Source of the DNA: Dehalococcoidia bacterium
GTDB taxonomy: Bacteria; Chloroflexota; Dehalococcoidia; Lucifugimonadales; UBA3495
Assembly (NCBI GenBank): GCA_021295965.1
Contig: JAGWBI010000018.1
Location: 94,700-128,888, forward strand
DNA: 34,189 nt
Direction of reading: 5' to 3'
Shown here: in pieces, positions 22,173 through 30,133 of the stretch
Layout: each line of letters begins with the position of its first letter
Position numbering within the stretch: position 1 is the stretch's first letter
Notes under the pieces: model-generated
The model's input: the letters and a program-made list of their open reading frames with translations, nothing else
The model's database searches: none
Told to the model about the DNA's origin: nothing
Translations under genes and position numbers: made by a program

Positions 22173-23639
22173 ATGGACGCCCCCGGCCTGCTCACCCGGC
22201 TGGCCGGGTTTTTTGCTGACCGCCCCGCCGGCGATGCATGGCTGGTGGGTGGCGCCGTCCGCGACGCCTTGCTGGGGCGCGAAATCCACGATATTGACCT
22301 TGCCATCTCCGGCGAAGCGAGTCGGATCGGGCCGGCGGTGGCCAATCACCTGGGCGGTACCGCGGTTCCCGTGGCCGCCTGGAACGTCGTTCGAGTGGCC
22401 CTGCCCCCGGAGGACGAGAGCGGTCGCCCTTTCCTCATCGACATTTCCGGCTATCACGGCCCTTTCGAGGATGATCTGCGCTCCCGCGACTTCACCGTGG
22501 ACGCCATGGCGCTGCCCCTGGAATGCTGGGACTCCGACGACCGGTTCGACACCATCGTTGACCCGACGGGCGGCCAGGCCGACCTCGTCCGTCGCATTCT
22601 GCGCGCCACGGGCGACGACGTGTTCAGCGCCGACCCGGGCCGGATGCTGCGCAGCGTTCGCCTGGCCAACCAGCTTGGATTTCGCATGGATCCGGACACC
22701 ACCCGCGCCATCCGTCGGGATGCTCCGCTACTGAGCCAGGTGTCCGCCGAGCGGGTGCGCGACGAGTTTCTTTCCATCCTGGCTGCCGACGGCGCCCGGG
22801 TCCAGCTGGAGATACTGGACCGCCTGGACCTGCTCTGCCGCGTCATTCCCGAGCTGGAAGCCGCCCGCAACTGCGACCAGCCGCGCGCCCATCACTATTG
22901 GGACGTGTGGGGGCATCTGCTCCACTGCGTCGAGTACGCCGAGGCGGTGACCGCCGGACACCGCAACAATGCCATCTACACCATGGCTCCCTGGACCGCC
23001 GTGGAAGACTCCTATTTCAGCGAAACCGTCGGTGACGGCCATAGCCGGCGCACCGTACTCAAGCTGGCCGCCCTGCTCCACGACATCGCCAAACCGCAAA
23101 CCAAGGCCCCTGATGCCAAGGGGCGCATCCGCTTCCTGGGACACAGTGAGCAGGGCGCGGAAATCGTGGAGCAGCGCCTGTCCGGTTTGCGGCTGTCCAA
23201 CCGCGTCATTTCCCTGGTGTCCGCCATGGTCCTGCACCACCTGCGGCCCAGCCAACTGCGGCAGGGCTGGGAGATGCCCTCCCGCCGGGCCATCTATCGC
23301 TACTACCGCGATCTGGGAGATGCCGCCGTGGACACTCTGTACCTGGCAATGGCAGACTTTTTGGCGGCGCGGGGTCCCGAACTATCCCCGGAACGCTGGG
23401 GTAACTATGCTAGAATGATTGCCACTGTTCTCGAAACGGGAGCCGAACCCCCGTATAAGGAGGTTCACGCTCGCGGCCTGGTCGATGGCCATGATCTGAT
23501 CGATGCTCTGAACATTCCCCAGGGACCCCTCATCGGAACGCTGCTCGAAAGATTGCGTGAAGCTGAGGCAGTCGGCGAAGTCTCCACTCGCGAGGACGCC
23601 CTGAACCTGGCGGCATGTTTGCTGGCCGAACGAGGCTGA
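22173..23639 (+). CDS. CCA tRNA nucleotidyltransferase/poly(A) polymerase family with HD domain
   Basis: A 488-residue class II nucleotidyltransferase. The head domain has WLVGGAVRDALLGREIHDID, containing the GG...R-D and catalytic D-x-D residues, then RSRDFTVDAMALPL and the neck block DPGRMLRSVRLANQLGF. A C-terminal HD domain is marked by LAALLHDIAKP followed by FLGHSEQGAEI. The enzyme adds CCA or A residues to tRNA 3' ends; poly(A) polymerase and split A-adding or CC-adding enzymes share this architecture, so the exact specificity is open. The start codon lies one base after the def stop. An insertion with Trp/Tyr-rich sequence (HHYWDVWGHLLHCVEYAE) sits before the HD motif, as in several Chloroflexota and cyanobacterial homologs. 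Confidence 0.93.
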   Translation: MDAPGLLTRLAGFFADRPAGDAWLVGGAVRDALLGREIHDIDLAISGEASRIGPAVANHLGGTAVPVAAWNVVRVALPPEDESGRPFLIDISGYHGPFEDDLRSRDFTVDAMALPLECWDSDDRFDTIVDPTGGQADLVRRILRATGDDVFSADPGRMLRSVRLANQLGFRMDPDTTRAIRRDAPLLSQVSAERVRDEFLSILAADGARVQLEILDRLDLLCRVIPELEAARNCDQPRAHHYWDVWGHLLHCVEYAEAVTAGHRNNAIYTMAPWTAVEDSYFSETVGDGHSRRTVLKLAALLHDIAKPQTKAPDAKGRIRFLGHSEQGAEIVEQRLSGLRLSNRVISLVSAMVLHHLRPSQLRQGWEMPSRRAIYRYYRDLGDAAVDTLYLAMADFLAARGPELSPERWGNYARMIATVLETGAEPPYKEVHARGLVDGHDLIDALNIPQGPLIGTLLERLREAEAVGEVSTREDALNLAACLLAERG

Positions 23640-23686
23640 TTCCACGATTTCACTGGCGATAACGTCTGAGGAATTGACTACATACC

Positions 23687-25534
23687 ATGCGAAGACGCAC
23701 CGTTTTCCTGACAACTTTCATACTGGTGGTGTTGGCTATCTCTGTCGTCGCCCTGGCGTTGCCGGAAATCCATATCGGAATTCCCGGTTTCCCGCGTATT
23801 GACCGTGCTGAGCCAGGCCCGCTGGGTCTCAAGCTGGGATTGGACTTGCAGGGCGGCGCGCACCTGGTGTACCAGGCTGACACCGGCACCGAGCTCAGCG
23901 TCCAGTTCCCGGAAGACTCCGAAGCAACTGTCGAGTTGATTGGAGAAGCCCTGGACGACGCGGGCTACGATGCTACCGTAGCGGACGCCGAGGACGGTTC
24001 GTCCTTCACTCTCACCGGCGCATACCTCGATCCGGAACGGCGGGAAGAGGTACGCCTGGCGCTCACCGAAGCCATCGCGGAACCTGTCTCTTTTGTGAAT
24101 GCCGACATCCCTCCGCCCACTGATGAACAGATGGAAGGCGTCCTCAGCATCATCAGCCGCCGGGTCAACCTCTACGGCACCGAGGAGCCCATCGTCCAGC
24201 GTTTCGGCGACGACCGCATCATCGTCCAATTGCCCGGCGCCAGCGGCTCGGTCATCACCGTCCGGTTCGCTGGTGATGCCGACACCCCCAAATTGGGCAG
24301 CGTCGTTGAGGGTCGAGGCTACGAGAACGTCGATGTGGAGAGCCGAGGCGGAAACGAGTTCCGCATTACCACGAGCACCACCTTGGGGGTGGACGAGCGG
24401 CAGGCGTTGCGATCTCTGCTGGAAGCGGAAGTCGGAACGGTGGAAGAACCCTTCCTGGTCACGAGCACCATCGAGGACGCCAAGATCCTGATCGGCGCGA
24501 CCGCCCAGCTGGAGTTCCTGCGCCGCCAGTGCGCCGGGCCATTGATCCAGGGCGAATTTCAGGTCGGGTGCCTGCCCCCTTACGCCGACAGCAGCATCGG
24601 ACTGACCGGCAACGACCTGGTGGATGCCTACGCGGGCAATGACCCTACCACCGGCGCATGGGCGGTCAACATCCAGTTCGACGACCGGGGCGCCGATATT
24701 TTCGGCCAGATGACCGGGGACATCAACGTGCGGACCAATCGCCAGTCCGACGAGGTAATTGCGGTATTCCTCGACGAAGAGGAACTGATCGCGCCGGTTG
24801 CCCAGGCCCATATCCGCGATGGGCGCAGCCAGATCACCGGCGGATTCAACCGGGAGGAAGCGCGCACCCTGGCGATCCAGCTGAAATCCGGTAGTCTTCC
24901 GGTGCCGCTGACCCTGATCCAGGAAGAATCGGTGGACTCGATACTGGGCGAGGAATCGCTCCAGCGCAGCATGATGGCCGGCCTGGTCGGTCTGGGACTG
25001 GTGCTCATTTTCGTAATCGCCTACTACCGGGCGGCCGGGGTAGTTGCCGCCGTTGCCCTGATTTACTATGCCGCCGTCACGCTGGCCATCTTCAAGTTGG
25101 TGCCCATTACCCTGACGCTGCCCCACATCGGCGGTTTCATCCTGTCCATCGGTTTGGCGGTGGACGCCAACATACTGATTTTCGAGCGCATCAAGGAGGA
25201 AATTCGCCTGGGCCGCAGCCTGGCATCCGCGATGGAGGTGGGTTTCAACCGGGCTTGGCCGGCCATCCGGGACGGCAACGTGAGCACGCTGATCACCTGC
25301 GTGGTGTTGCTGTGGTTCGGCAACCGCCTGGGCGGCGGGTTGATCAACGGCTTCGCTCTGACTCTGATGGTTGGTGTGCTGGTCAGCATGTTCACCGCGG
25401 TGCTGGTGAGCCGCAATCTGTTGCAGGCGCTGCAGGCCATGGGCTTGGGGCGGGCCGCCAATCTGTTCACGCCGGAAAAGATACAACCACGGGCCACCGG
25501 ACAGCGACCTCAGTCGGCTCAGGGAGGCCGCTAG
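23687..25534 (+). CDS. secD: Protein translocase subunit SecD, with apparent extra periplasmic domains
   Basis: A 615-residue membrane protein that, with SecF, uses the proton gradient to help SecYEG export proteins. It has a first transmembrane helix (about residues 6-25), the signature GLKLGLDLQGGAHLVY (47-62), ISRRVNLYGTEEPIVQ, RIIVQLPG, LIGATAQLEF, a second large loop and a C-terminal five-helix bundle with SIGLAVDANILIFERIKEEI. Compared with the usual SecD, two stretches look inserted: about residues 66-141 and 187-262. Both resemble the SecF N-terminal periplasmic domain encoded next door (for example SGSVITVRF against SGSVLTVAF). The total is still below E. coli SecD length in other parts. 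SecF follows after three bases. Confidence 0.96.
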   Translation: MRRRTVFLTTFILVVLAISVVALALPEIHIGIPGFPRIDRAEPGPLGLKLGLDLQGGAHLVYQADTGTELSVQFPEDSEATVELIGEALDDAGYDATVADAEDGSSFTLTGAYLDPERREEVRLALTEAIAEPVSFVNADIPPPTDEQMEGVLSIISRRVNLYGTEEPIVQRFGDDRIIVQLPGASGSVITVRFAGDADTPKLGSVVEGRGYENVDVESRGGNEFRITTSTTLGVDERQALRSLLEAEVGTVEEPFLVTSTIEDAKILIGATAQLEFLRRQCAGPLIQGEFQVGCLPPYADSSIGLTGNDLVDAYAGNDPTTGAWAVNIQFDDRGADIFGQMTGDINVRTNRQSDEVIAVFLDEEELIAPVAQAHIRDGRSQITGGFNREEARTLAIQLKSGSLPVPLTLIQEESVDSILGEESLQRSMMAGLVGLGLVLIFVIAYYRAAGVVAAVALIYYAAVTLAIFKLVPITLTLPHIGGFILSIGLAVDANILIFERIKEEIRLGRSLASAMEVGFNRAWPAIRDGNVSTLITCVVLLWFGNRLGGGLINGFALTLMVGVLVSMFTAVLVSRNLLQALQAMGLGRAANLFTPEKIQPRATGQRPQSAQGGR

Positions 25535-25537
25535 ATA

Positions 25538-26497
25538 ATGTTTGACATCGTCGGTAAAAGGGGCTGGTACTTCATCTTCTCAGCCATCATCATCATACCG
25601 GGACTGCTCTCCATGATCGCCCCGCCCGGCTGGGCCAGCGGCGGTTCCGGCCTGAAGCCCGGCATCGACTTCACCAGTGGCTCAGTCCTGACCGTCGCCT
25701 TTGAGGAACCGGCGCAATCCGAACCGGTGCGGGCGGTGCTTGCGGATCTGGGACATCCTGAAGCTCGCGTGCAGGCCGTGGGCGACCGCTCCGTGCTGAT
25801 CCGAACCAGCGTGCTGCAGGAAGCGTCGGGCAACCAGATTTCGGAACAGCAGCGCATCGTGGATGCCCTGGACGAGCAGATCGGCCCCATCGACGCGTCG
25901 GGCGTGGACACCGTATCGCCCATAATCGCCCAGGAAACCGTGCGCAATACCTTCCTGGCCCTCCTGGTGGCCTCGGTATTCATCCTCATCTACATCTGGT
26001 ACGCCTTCCGACGGGTGCCCCGGGCCTATCGCTACGGTGTGGCGGCGGTGGTCACCCTGGCCCACGACACGGTTATCGTGCTGGGAGTCTTCTCCATCCT
26101 GGGCCGCGTCATCGGCATGGAAGTCAACTCCATGTTCATCGTTGGCATCCTGACGGTGGCCGGATACTCCGTTAACGACACCATCGTGGTGTTTGACCGC
26201 ATCCGGGAGAACACCATCCGGGTGCCCGATCGCCGGCTGGAAGACACCGTGAACCTCAGCATCATCGAGAGCGTGGGCCGCTCCATCAACACCAGCTTCA
26301 CCACCCTGATGGTCCTGCTGGCCATGCTGCTGATCGGCGGAGAAGCCATCCGTGAGCTGCTGCTGGTGGTTGCCATCGGCGTGGTGGTGGGAACCTACAG
26401 TTCCATCTTCATCGCCGCGCAGTTCCTGGTCATTTGGGAACGGCGGGAATTTGGGCGCGTCTTCTCCCTGGGCCGGCGGGAAGCCACGGCGTCGTAA
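25538..26497 (+). CDS. secF: Protein translocase subunit SecF
   Basis: A 319-residue partner of SecD. It has one N-terminal transmembrane helix (about residues 10-27), the P1-type signature GIDFTSGSVLTVAF, and a C-terminal helix bundle carrying AGYSVNDTIVVFDRIRENTI, the SecF hallmark. The GG of the usual GIDFxGG is SG here, a variant. The start ATG 25538 has GGGAGG about 10 bases upstream and is separated by three bases from the secD stop, so the two are co-transcribed. Last gene of the def-cca-secD-secF group; a palindromic repeat follows at 26540. Confidence 0.97.
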   Translation: MFDIVGKRGWYFIFSAIIIIPGLLSMIAPPGWASGGSGLKPGIDFTSGSVLTVAFEEPAQSEPVRAVLADLGHPEARVQAVGDRSVLIRTSVLQEASGNQISEQQRIVDALDEQIGPIDASGVDTVSPIIAQETVRNTFLALLVASVFILIYIWYAFRRVPRAYRYGVAAVVTLAHDTVIVLGVFSILGRVIGMEVNSMFIVGILTVAGYSVNDTIVVFDRIRENTIRVPDRRLEDTVNLSIIESVGRSINTSFTTLMVLLAMLLIGGEAIRELLLVVAIGVVVGTYSSIFIAAQFLVIWERREFGRVFSLGRREATAS

Positions 26498-26539
26498 CCT
26501 TGCTCTCGCTCCCGTCGGGGACTGTCCGAAGCAATATCC

Positions 26540-26564
26540 GTAGGGGCGAATAATCATTCGCCCC
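26540..26564. repeat. 25-bp palindromic repeat of the second subtype, copy 2
   Basis: Same 25 bases as 16047-16071 (arms GGGGCGAAT and ATTCGCCCC, loop AATC, preceded by GTA). It lies 43 bases after the secF stop and may end that transcript. Confidence 0.93.
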
Positions 26565-26710
26565 CACGTCTTCCGCCGTCGGAGCGCGCTCCGTTCTCCC
26601 TTGACCACGGGCTGGCCTGCTATACTGTCGCCACCACGGTTTCGTGTTGAATAACAACGACAGTCTCGTCGCGACGGCCCCATTACGTCCGACGGGCCCC
26701 AGGGGGACGC

Positions 26711-27763
26711 ATGGATTTCGGCATCAACGCAAATTTCAACATCGGCAGCCAGCCCACCCACGCCGACGCATTCGCGGAAGCTTTTGAGGAGATCGATCTG
26801 GCCGAAGAGCTGGGTCTGGACACCGTCTGGCTGGGCGAGATGCACTTCAACCCCAACCGATCCGTGCTGTCCGCCCCGATCATCGTCGCCACGGCCATCG
26901 CCTCGCGCACCAAGCATCTGCGCACGGGCATGGCGGTCCAGGTGCTGCCGCTGATCCACCCCCTGCGCATCGCCGAGGAAACGGCCACCGTGGACCAGAT
27001 CAGCGAAGGGCGCTTCGAGTTGGGCGTGGGCCGCAGCGGCAACGTCCGCGCCTACGACATCATGGGTATCGACTATGGTGAGAGCAAGGATAGGTTCCAG
27101 GAAGCCTTGGACATCATCCTGCAGGCGTGGTCCGGCGAGACCTTCTCCTACGAAGGCAAGTACAACACCATCACCAACGCCACCCTGTCGCCGGTGCCCT
27201 ACCAGAAGCCCCATCCCAAGGTCCGCATCGCCGCCAGCAGCGAGGACAGTTTCGGGCGCATCGGCCGGCTGGGCCAGCCCATCTTCCTGGGCTTGCGCAC
27301 CATGGACGTTGAGGAACTGAAGACCAACCTGCAGGAGTACAAGGACGAGTGGAAAGCCGCCGGCCACCCCGGCGACGGCGGCGACATCAACGTCCGCGTC
27401 CCCGTGTACCTCGCCCCCAACGAAGCCGAGGCCATCGAGGAACCCCGGGACAGCATCGAAGCCTTCTTCAGCCGCCAGCGCGAACTCTTCGAATACTCCC
27501 TGGGACGGGCCGGCGTGGAAGCCTCGGAGAAAAGGCAGCGCCGCTACGACAAACTCGCCAACTCCACCTACGAAGACCTCCTGGAAACCCGCGTCGTCTT
27601 CGGCACCCCCGAGCAGGTGGTGGACCGGCTCCACGAGTTTGAGGAGATGCTGGGCATCACCGGCATCACCGCCGAGCTTAACCCCGGCGGGTTCCTCCCC
27701 AAGGAGGCCGTCCACCGCAGCCTGAGCTTGCTGACCCAGGAAGTGATGCCAGAATTCAAGTAA
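26711..27763 (+). CDS. LLM-class (luciferase-like) flavin- or F420-dependent oxidoreductase
   Basis: A 350-residue bacterial-luciferase-like TIM barrel. Family blocks are LAEELGLDTVWLGEMHF (about residues 31-47), ATAIASRTKHLRTGMAVQVL, HPLRIAEETATVDQISEGRF, ELGVGRSG and, near the end, VVFGTPEQVVDRL. Such enzymes use FMN or coenzyme F420; a cofE gene in the same window makes F420 plausible, but the cofactor cannot be decided here. Substrates could be alkanes, sulfonates, aromatics or cyclic ketones. GGGGG precedes the ATG at 26711 with normal spacing. The neighbours HpaB-type monooxygenase and VOC-fold protein suggest a catabolic group, although each gene is separated from the next by a palindromic repeat. 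Confidence 0.93.
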   Translation: MDFGINANFNIGSQPTHADAFAEAFEEIDLAEELGLDTVWLGEMHFNPNRSVLSAPIIVATAIASRTKHLRTGMAVQVLPLIHPLRIAEETATVDQISEGRFELGVGRSGNVRAYDIMGIDYGESKDRFQEALDIILQAWSGETFSYEGKYNTITNATLSPVPYQKPHPKVRIAASSEDSFGRIGRLGQPIFLGLRTMDVEELKTNLQEYKDEWKAAGHPGDGGDINVRVPVYLAPNEAEAIEEPRDSIEAFFSRQRELFEYSLGRAGVEASEKRQRRYDKLANSTYEDLLETRVVFGTPEQVVDRLHEFEEMLGITGITAELNPGGFLPKEAVHRSLSLLTQEVMPEFK

Positions 27764-27799
27764 CTTGCCACTCTGTCACCGCGAGGCTTATTCCCAACT

Positions 27800-27885
27800 G
27801 TCATCGCGAGGAGCGACGCGGCAATCTCGCAACCGAAGCAGCGGCCCTTGTCCCCGCGAGATCGCCACGCTGCGCTCGCAATGAC
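27800..27885. repeat. Palindromic MITE-like repeat, copy A
   Basis: The left arm starts GTCATCGCGAGGAGCGACG and the right arm ends GCTGCGCTCGCAATGAC, its inverted counterpart. Together with the inner GCAATCTCGC / GCGAGATCGC pair it forms a long hairpin. A shorter degenerate fragment (GTCACCGCGAGG) lies just upstream near 27776. Related copies occur at 29419, 31114, 32096 and 34103. Confidence 0.88.
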
Positions 27886-27937
27886 ACCGTCGTATGAAAC
27901 TTCGTCGCCCAGGTTTTTGACAAGGAGGTGAAACCTC

Positions 27938-29392
27938 ATGCCAGCGCGCACCGGACAGGAATACATCGACGAACTCAAAAACCGCCCCCGCGAGGTATGG
28001 ATCCGGGGCGAACGGGTTGATGACGTGACCACGCACCCCGGCCTGAAGAACGGGGTCAAGGCGGTGGCCGCCCTCTACGATATGCAGCATGACCCAACTC
28101 TGCGGGAGGAAATGACCTTCGCCTCGCCCTCCACCGGCGACCCCGTTGGTCTATCCTTCCAGATTCCCCGCACCGCGGATGACCTGATGCGCAAGCGGGA
28201 GATGATGTCCCGCTGGGCCTGGGCCAGTTGCGGCATGATGGGCCGCTCGCCGGACTTCATGAACTCCATCTTCACCGCCTGGGCTGGTTCCGCTGACTAC
28301 TTCGCGCAGGACCGCCCCGAGTTCAAGAAGAACGTCCTCAACTACCACGAGTTCCTGCGGGAAAACGACGTCACCCTCACCCACGCCCTGGTCAATCTCC
28401 AGCGCAGCCGCACTCCGGCCTCCGCCGATAACCTCACCGAAGAAGTGGCCCTCACCGCCGTCAAGCAGACCGACGCCGGCCTCGTCGTCCGGGGCAGCCG
28501 CGTCCTGGCGACCCTTGGCCCCATATCCGACGAAATCGCCATCTATCCCGTTGCCAGCCACCGCCTGGCCGACGACGACTGGAAGCACTCCTTCTCCTTC
28601 TCCATCCCCTGTGACACCCCCGGCGTCAAGTTCCTCTGCCGCGAGAGCCTTGACCAGGGCCGTTCTCACTTCGACCACCCCCTTGGCTCCCGCTTTGAGG
28701 AGATGGACACCGTCGTGTTCTTCGACAACGTCCTGGTGCCGTGGGAGCGCGTCTTCCTCCTGGGCAACGTGGAGCTGTGCAACAACTACGGCACGGGGAC
28801 CATGTCCAACTCCCATACCGGCTACCAGGTGTTGAACCGCTGCCTCGTGAAAACCGAGTTCATGCTGGGCCTGGCTGACCTGATCGTGGAGACGCTGGGC
28901 TCCGGCTCGATACCCCACATCCAGGAGCAGGTGGCGGAGCTGATCACCTACCGGGATATGATGCGGGCCTGCCTGCGCGCCGCCGAAGCCGACGCCAGAC
29001 CCAACCAGTACGGAATGTTGTGTCCGGCCATGGGCCCCATACAGGCGGGCCGCACCCTGTTCGGCAGGACGCTGTATCCCCGCATGATCGAGATTATCCA
29101 GCTCCTCGGGACCAGCAGCCTCATGGCCCTGCCCGCCGAGGCCGACTTCGAGTCGGGTATCGCACCTGAGGTGAACCACTACCTGGCTACCGACAGCACC
29201 GACGCCTGGGAACGCTCCAAGCTGTTCCACCTGGCCTGGGACGCCTCCTGCAGCTCCTTCAGCGGACGCCAGGTGCTGTATGAGCGCATGTTCGGGGGCA
29301 ACCCCGTCCGCAACGCCATGATGCTCTTCAGCAACTACGACAAGGAACCCTTCCGTCAGCAGGTCCGCGCCTTCCTGAACGCCGACGACTAA
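27938..29392 (+). CDS. 4-hydroxyphenylacetate 3-hydroxylase (HpaB) family flavin monooxygenase
   Basis: A 484-residue two-component monooxygenase oxygenase subunit that uses reduced flavin made by a separate reductase to hydroxylate a phenolic ring. Family signatures are YIDELKNRPREVWIRGERV at the start, HPLGSRFEEMDTVVFFDNVLVPWERVF in the middle (a flavin-binding-region block), and SSFSGRQVLYERMFGGNP near the end. Other group members include hydroxylases of chlorophenols and the dehydratase 4-hydroxybutyryl-CoA dehydratase, but the Fe-S cysteines of the latter are not evident, so a monooxygenase is more likely. A near-perfect ribosome site AAGGAGGTG (27922-27930) precedes the ATG by seven bases. 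No HpaC reductase is seen. Confidence 0.9.
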   Translation: MPARTGQEYIDELKNRPREVWIRGERVDDVTTHPGLKNGVKAVAALYDMQHDPTLREEMTFASPSTGDPVGLSFQIPRTADDLMRKREMMSRWAWASCGMMGRSPDFMNSIFTAWAGSADYFAQDRPEFKKNVLNYHEFLRENDVTLTHALVNLQRSRTPASADNLTEEVALTAVKQTDAGLVVRGSRVLATLGPISDEIAIYPVASHRLADDDWKHSFSFSIPCDTPGVKFLCRESLDQGRSHFDHPLGSRFEEMDTVVFFDNVLVPWERVFLLGNVELCNNYGTGTMSNSHTGYQVLNRCLVKTEFMLGLADLIVETLGSGSIPHIQEQVAELITYRDMMRACLRAAEADARPNQYGMLCPAMGPIQAGRTLFGRTLYPRMIEIIQLLGTSSLMALPAEADFESGIAPEVNHYLATDSTDAWERSKLFHLAWDASCSSFSGRQVLYERMFGGNPVRNAMMLFSNYDKEPFRQQVRAFLNADD

Positions 29393-29418
29393 CACCATTC
29401 ACCGACCGACGCCCAAGT

Positions 29419-29531
29419 GTCATTGCGAGCGAAGCGCGGCAATCCCGTCGCCGCAGCAACGGCTCTCAGGCACAGTTGGTCAGCGTCGGAACGAGATTGC
29501 CACGAATGCCGGGCGGCATTCTCGCAATGAC
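29419..29531. repeat. Palindromic MITE-like repeat, copy B
   Basis: The left end reads GTCATTGCGAGCGAAGCGCG and the right end GGCATTCTCGCAATGAC, inverted relative to each other, with inner GGCAATC...GATTGCC. It fills the gap between the HpaB-family and VOC genes. The centre is longer and more diverged than in copy A. Confidence 0.88.
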
Positions 29532-29557
29532 AAATCATCAACAAGGAGGAACCAAAA

Positions 29558-30037
29558 ATGTCGTACACCCCGAAACACCTGGGCCACCTCGTTATGCGCG
29601 TCCGCGACATGGACCGCTCCCTGGACTTCTACACCCGCGTCATGGGCCTGACCATCATGGAACGCTCCCCCAGCGGCACCGTCTTCATGTCGGCCAACAC
29701 CGAGAAGTCCCACGAACTCGCCATCCGCGCCATCGGCATGGACGCCGCCGGCCCTGACCACTCCATCGTCGGACAGGCCCACATGGCCTGGCAGATGGAA
29801 ACCTTCGAGGACCTCCAGGAACTCTACAACCGCCTCCTCGAGAACAACGTGCGCATCAACCGCGTCAGCGACCACGGCGTCTCTCTGGGCGTCTATCTTC
29901 TCGACCCCGACGACAACGAGATCGAGGTCTATTACGAGATGCCCGCCTCCCAGTGGGAGCGCCACCCTGAGCGCGGCCTCTTCGGCGGCACCTTCCCCCG
30001 GCGGCTGGAAGAACCGGCCGGCGTCGCCGACGACTAA
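29558..30037 (+). CDS. VOC-fold protein, possible extradiol ring-cleavage dioxygenase
   Basis: A 159-residue vicinal-oxygen-chelate protein with two beta-alpha-beta-beta-beta modules. The metal ligands expected for type I extradiol dioxygenases are present: His10 in LGHLVMRVRD, His75 in GQAHMAWQM, and Glu123 in DPDDNEIEVYYE. The block DMDRSLDFYTRVMGL is typical of catechol 2,3-dioxygenase and glyoxalase-like proteins. At 159 residues it is a single-unit form, shorter than two-domain extradiol enzymes. Placed directly after an HpaB-type hydroxylase, a role in cleaving the catechol it makes is plausible but not proven; a glyoxalase or resistance role is possible. A strong ribosome site AAGGAGGA (29543-29550) precedes the ATG. 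Confidence 0.9.
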   Translation: MSYTPKHLGHLVMRVRDMDRSLDFYTRVMGLTIMERSPSGTVFMSANTEKSHELAIRAIGMDAAGPDHSIVGQAHMAWQMETFEDLQELYNRLLENNVRINRVSDHGVSLGVYLLDPDDNEIEVYYEMPASQWERHPERGLFGGTFPRRLEEPAGVADD

Positions 30038-30049
30038 ACCGCATCACCT

Positions 30050-30076
30050 GTAGGGGGGGCGCAAGCGGCGCCCCAC
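30050..30076. repeat. Palindromic repeat, variant of the GTAGGGG family
   Basis: GGGGCGC and GCGCCCC pair around AAGCG, preceded by GTAGGG. It has the same GTAGGGGCG start as the copies at 15994, 16047, 16833 and 26540 but a different centre. It lies 12 bases after the VOC stop. Confidence 0.8.
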
Positions 30077-30133
30077 CGCAACCGAGTCGGCCGGATTTTG
30101 GTTAAATTGCCGCTCCCGACCTGCGAGGTGATT

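Noticed and set aside
23678-25486. A 602-residue open frame on the minus strand over secD
   Set aside because: It is the antisense shadow of a gene with clear SecD motifs; its peptide has no domain and is rich in His, Gln and Arg.
26601-26626. TTGACC and TATACT as a promoter for the luciferase-like gene
   Set aside because: The spacing is only 14 bases, too short for a normal sigma70 promoter.
25682-27715. A 677-residue minus-strand open frame over secF and the luciferase-like gene
   Set aside because: It runs across two well-supported genes and an intergenic repeat, which is typical of GC-rich antisense openness and not of a real protein.
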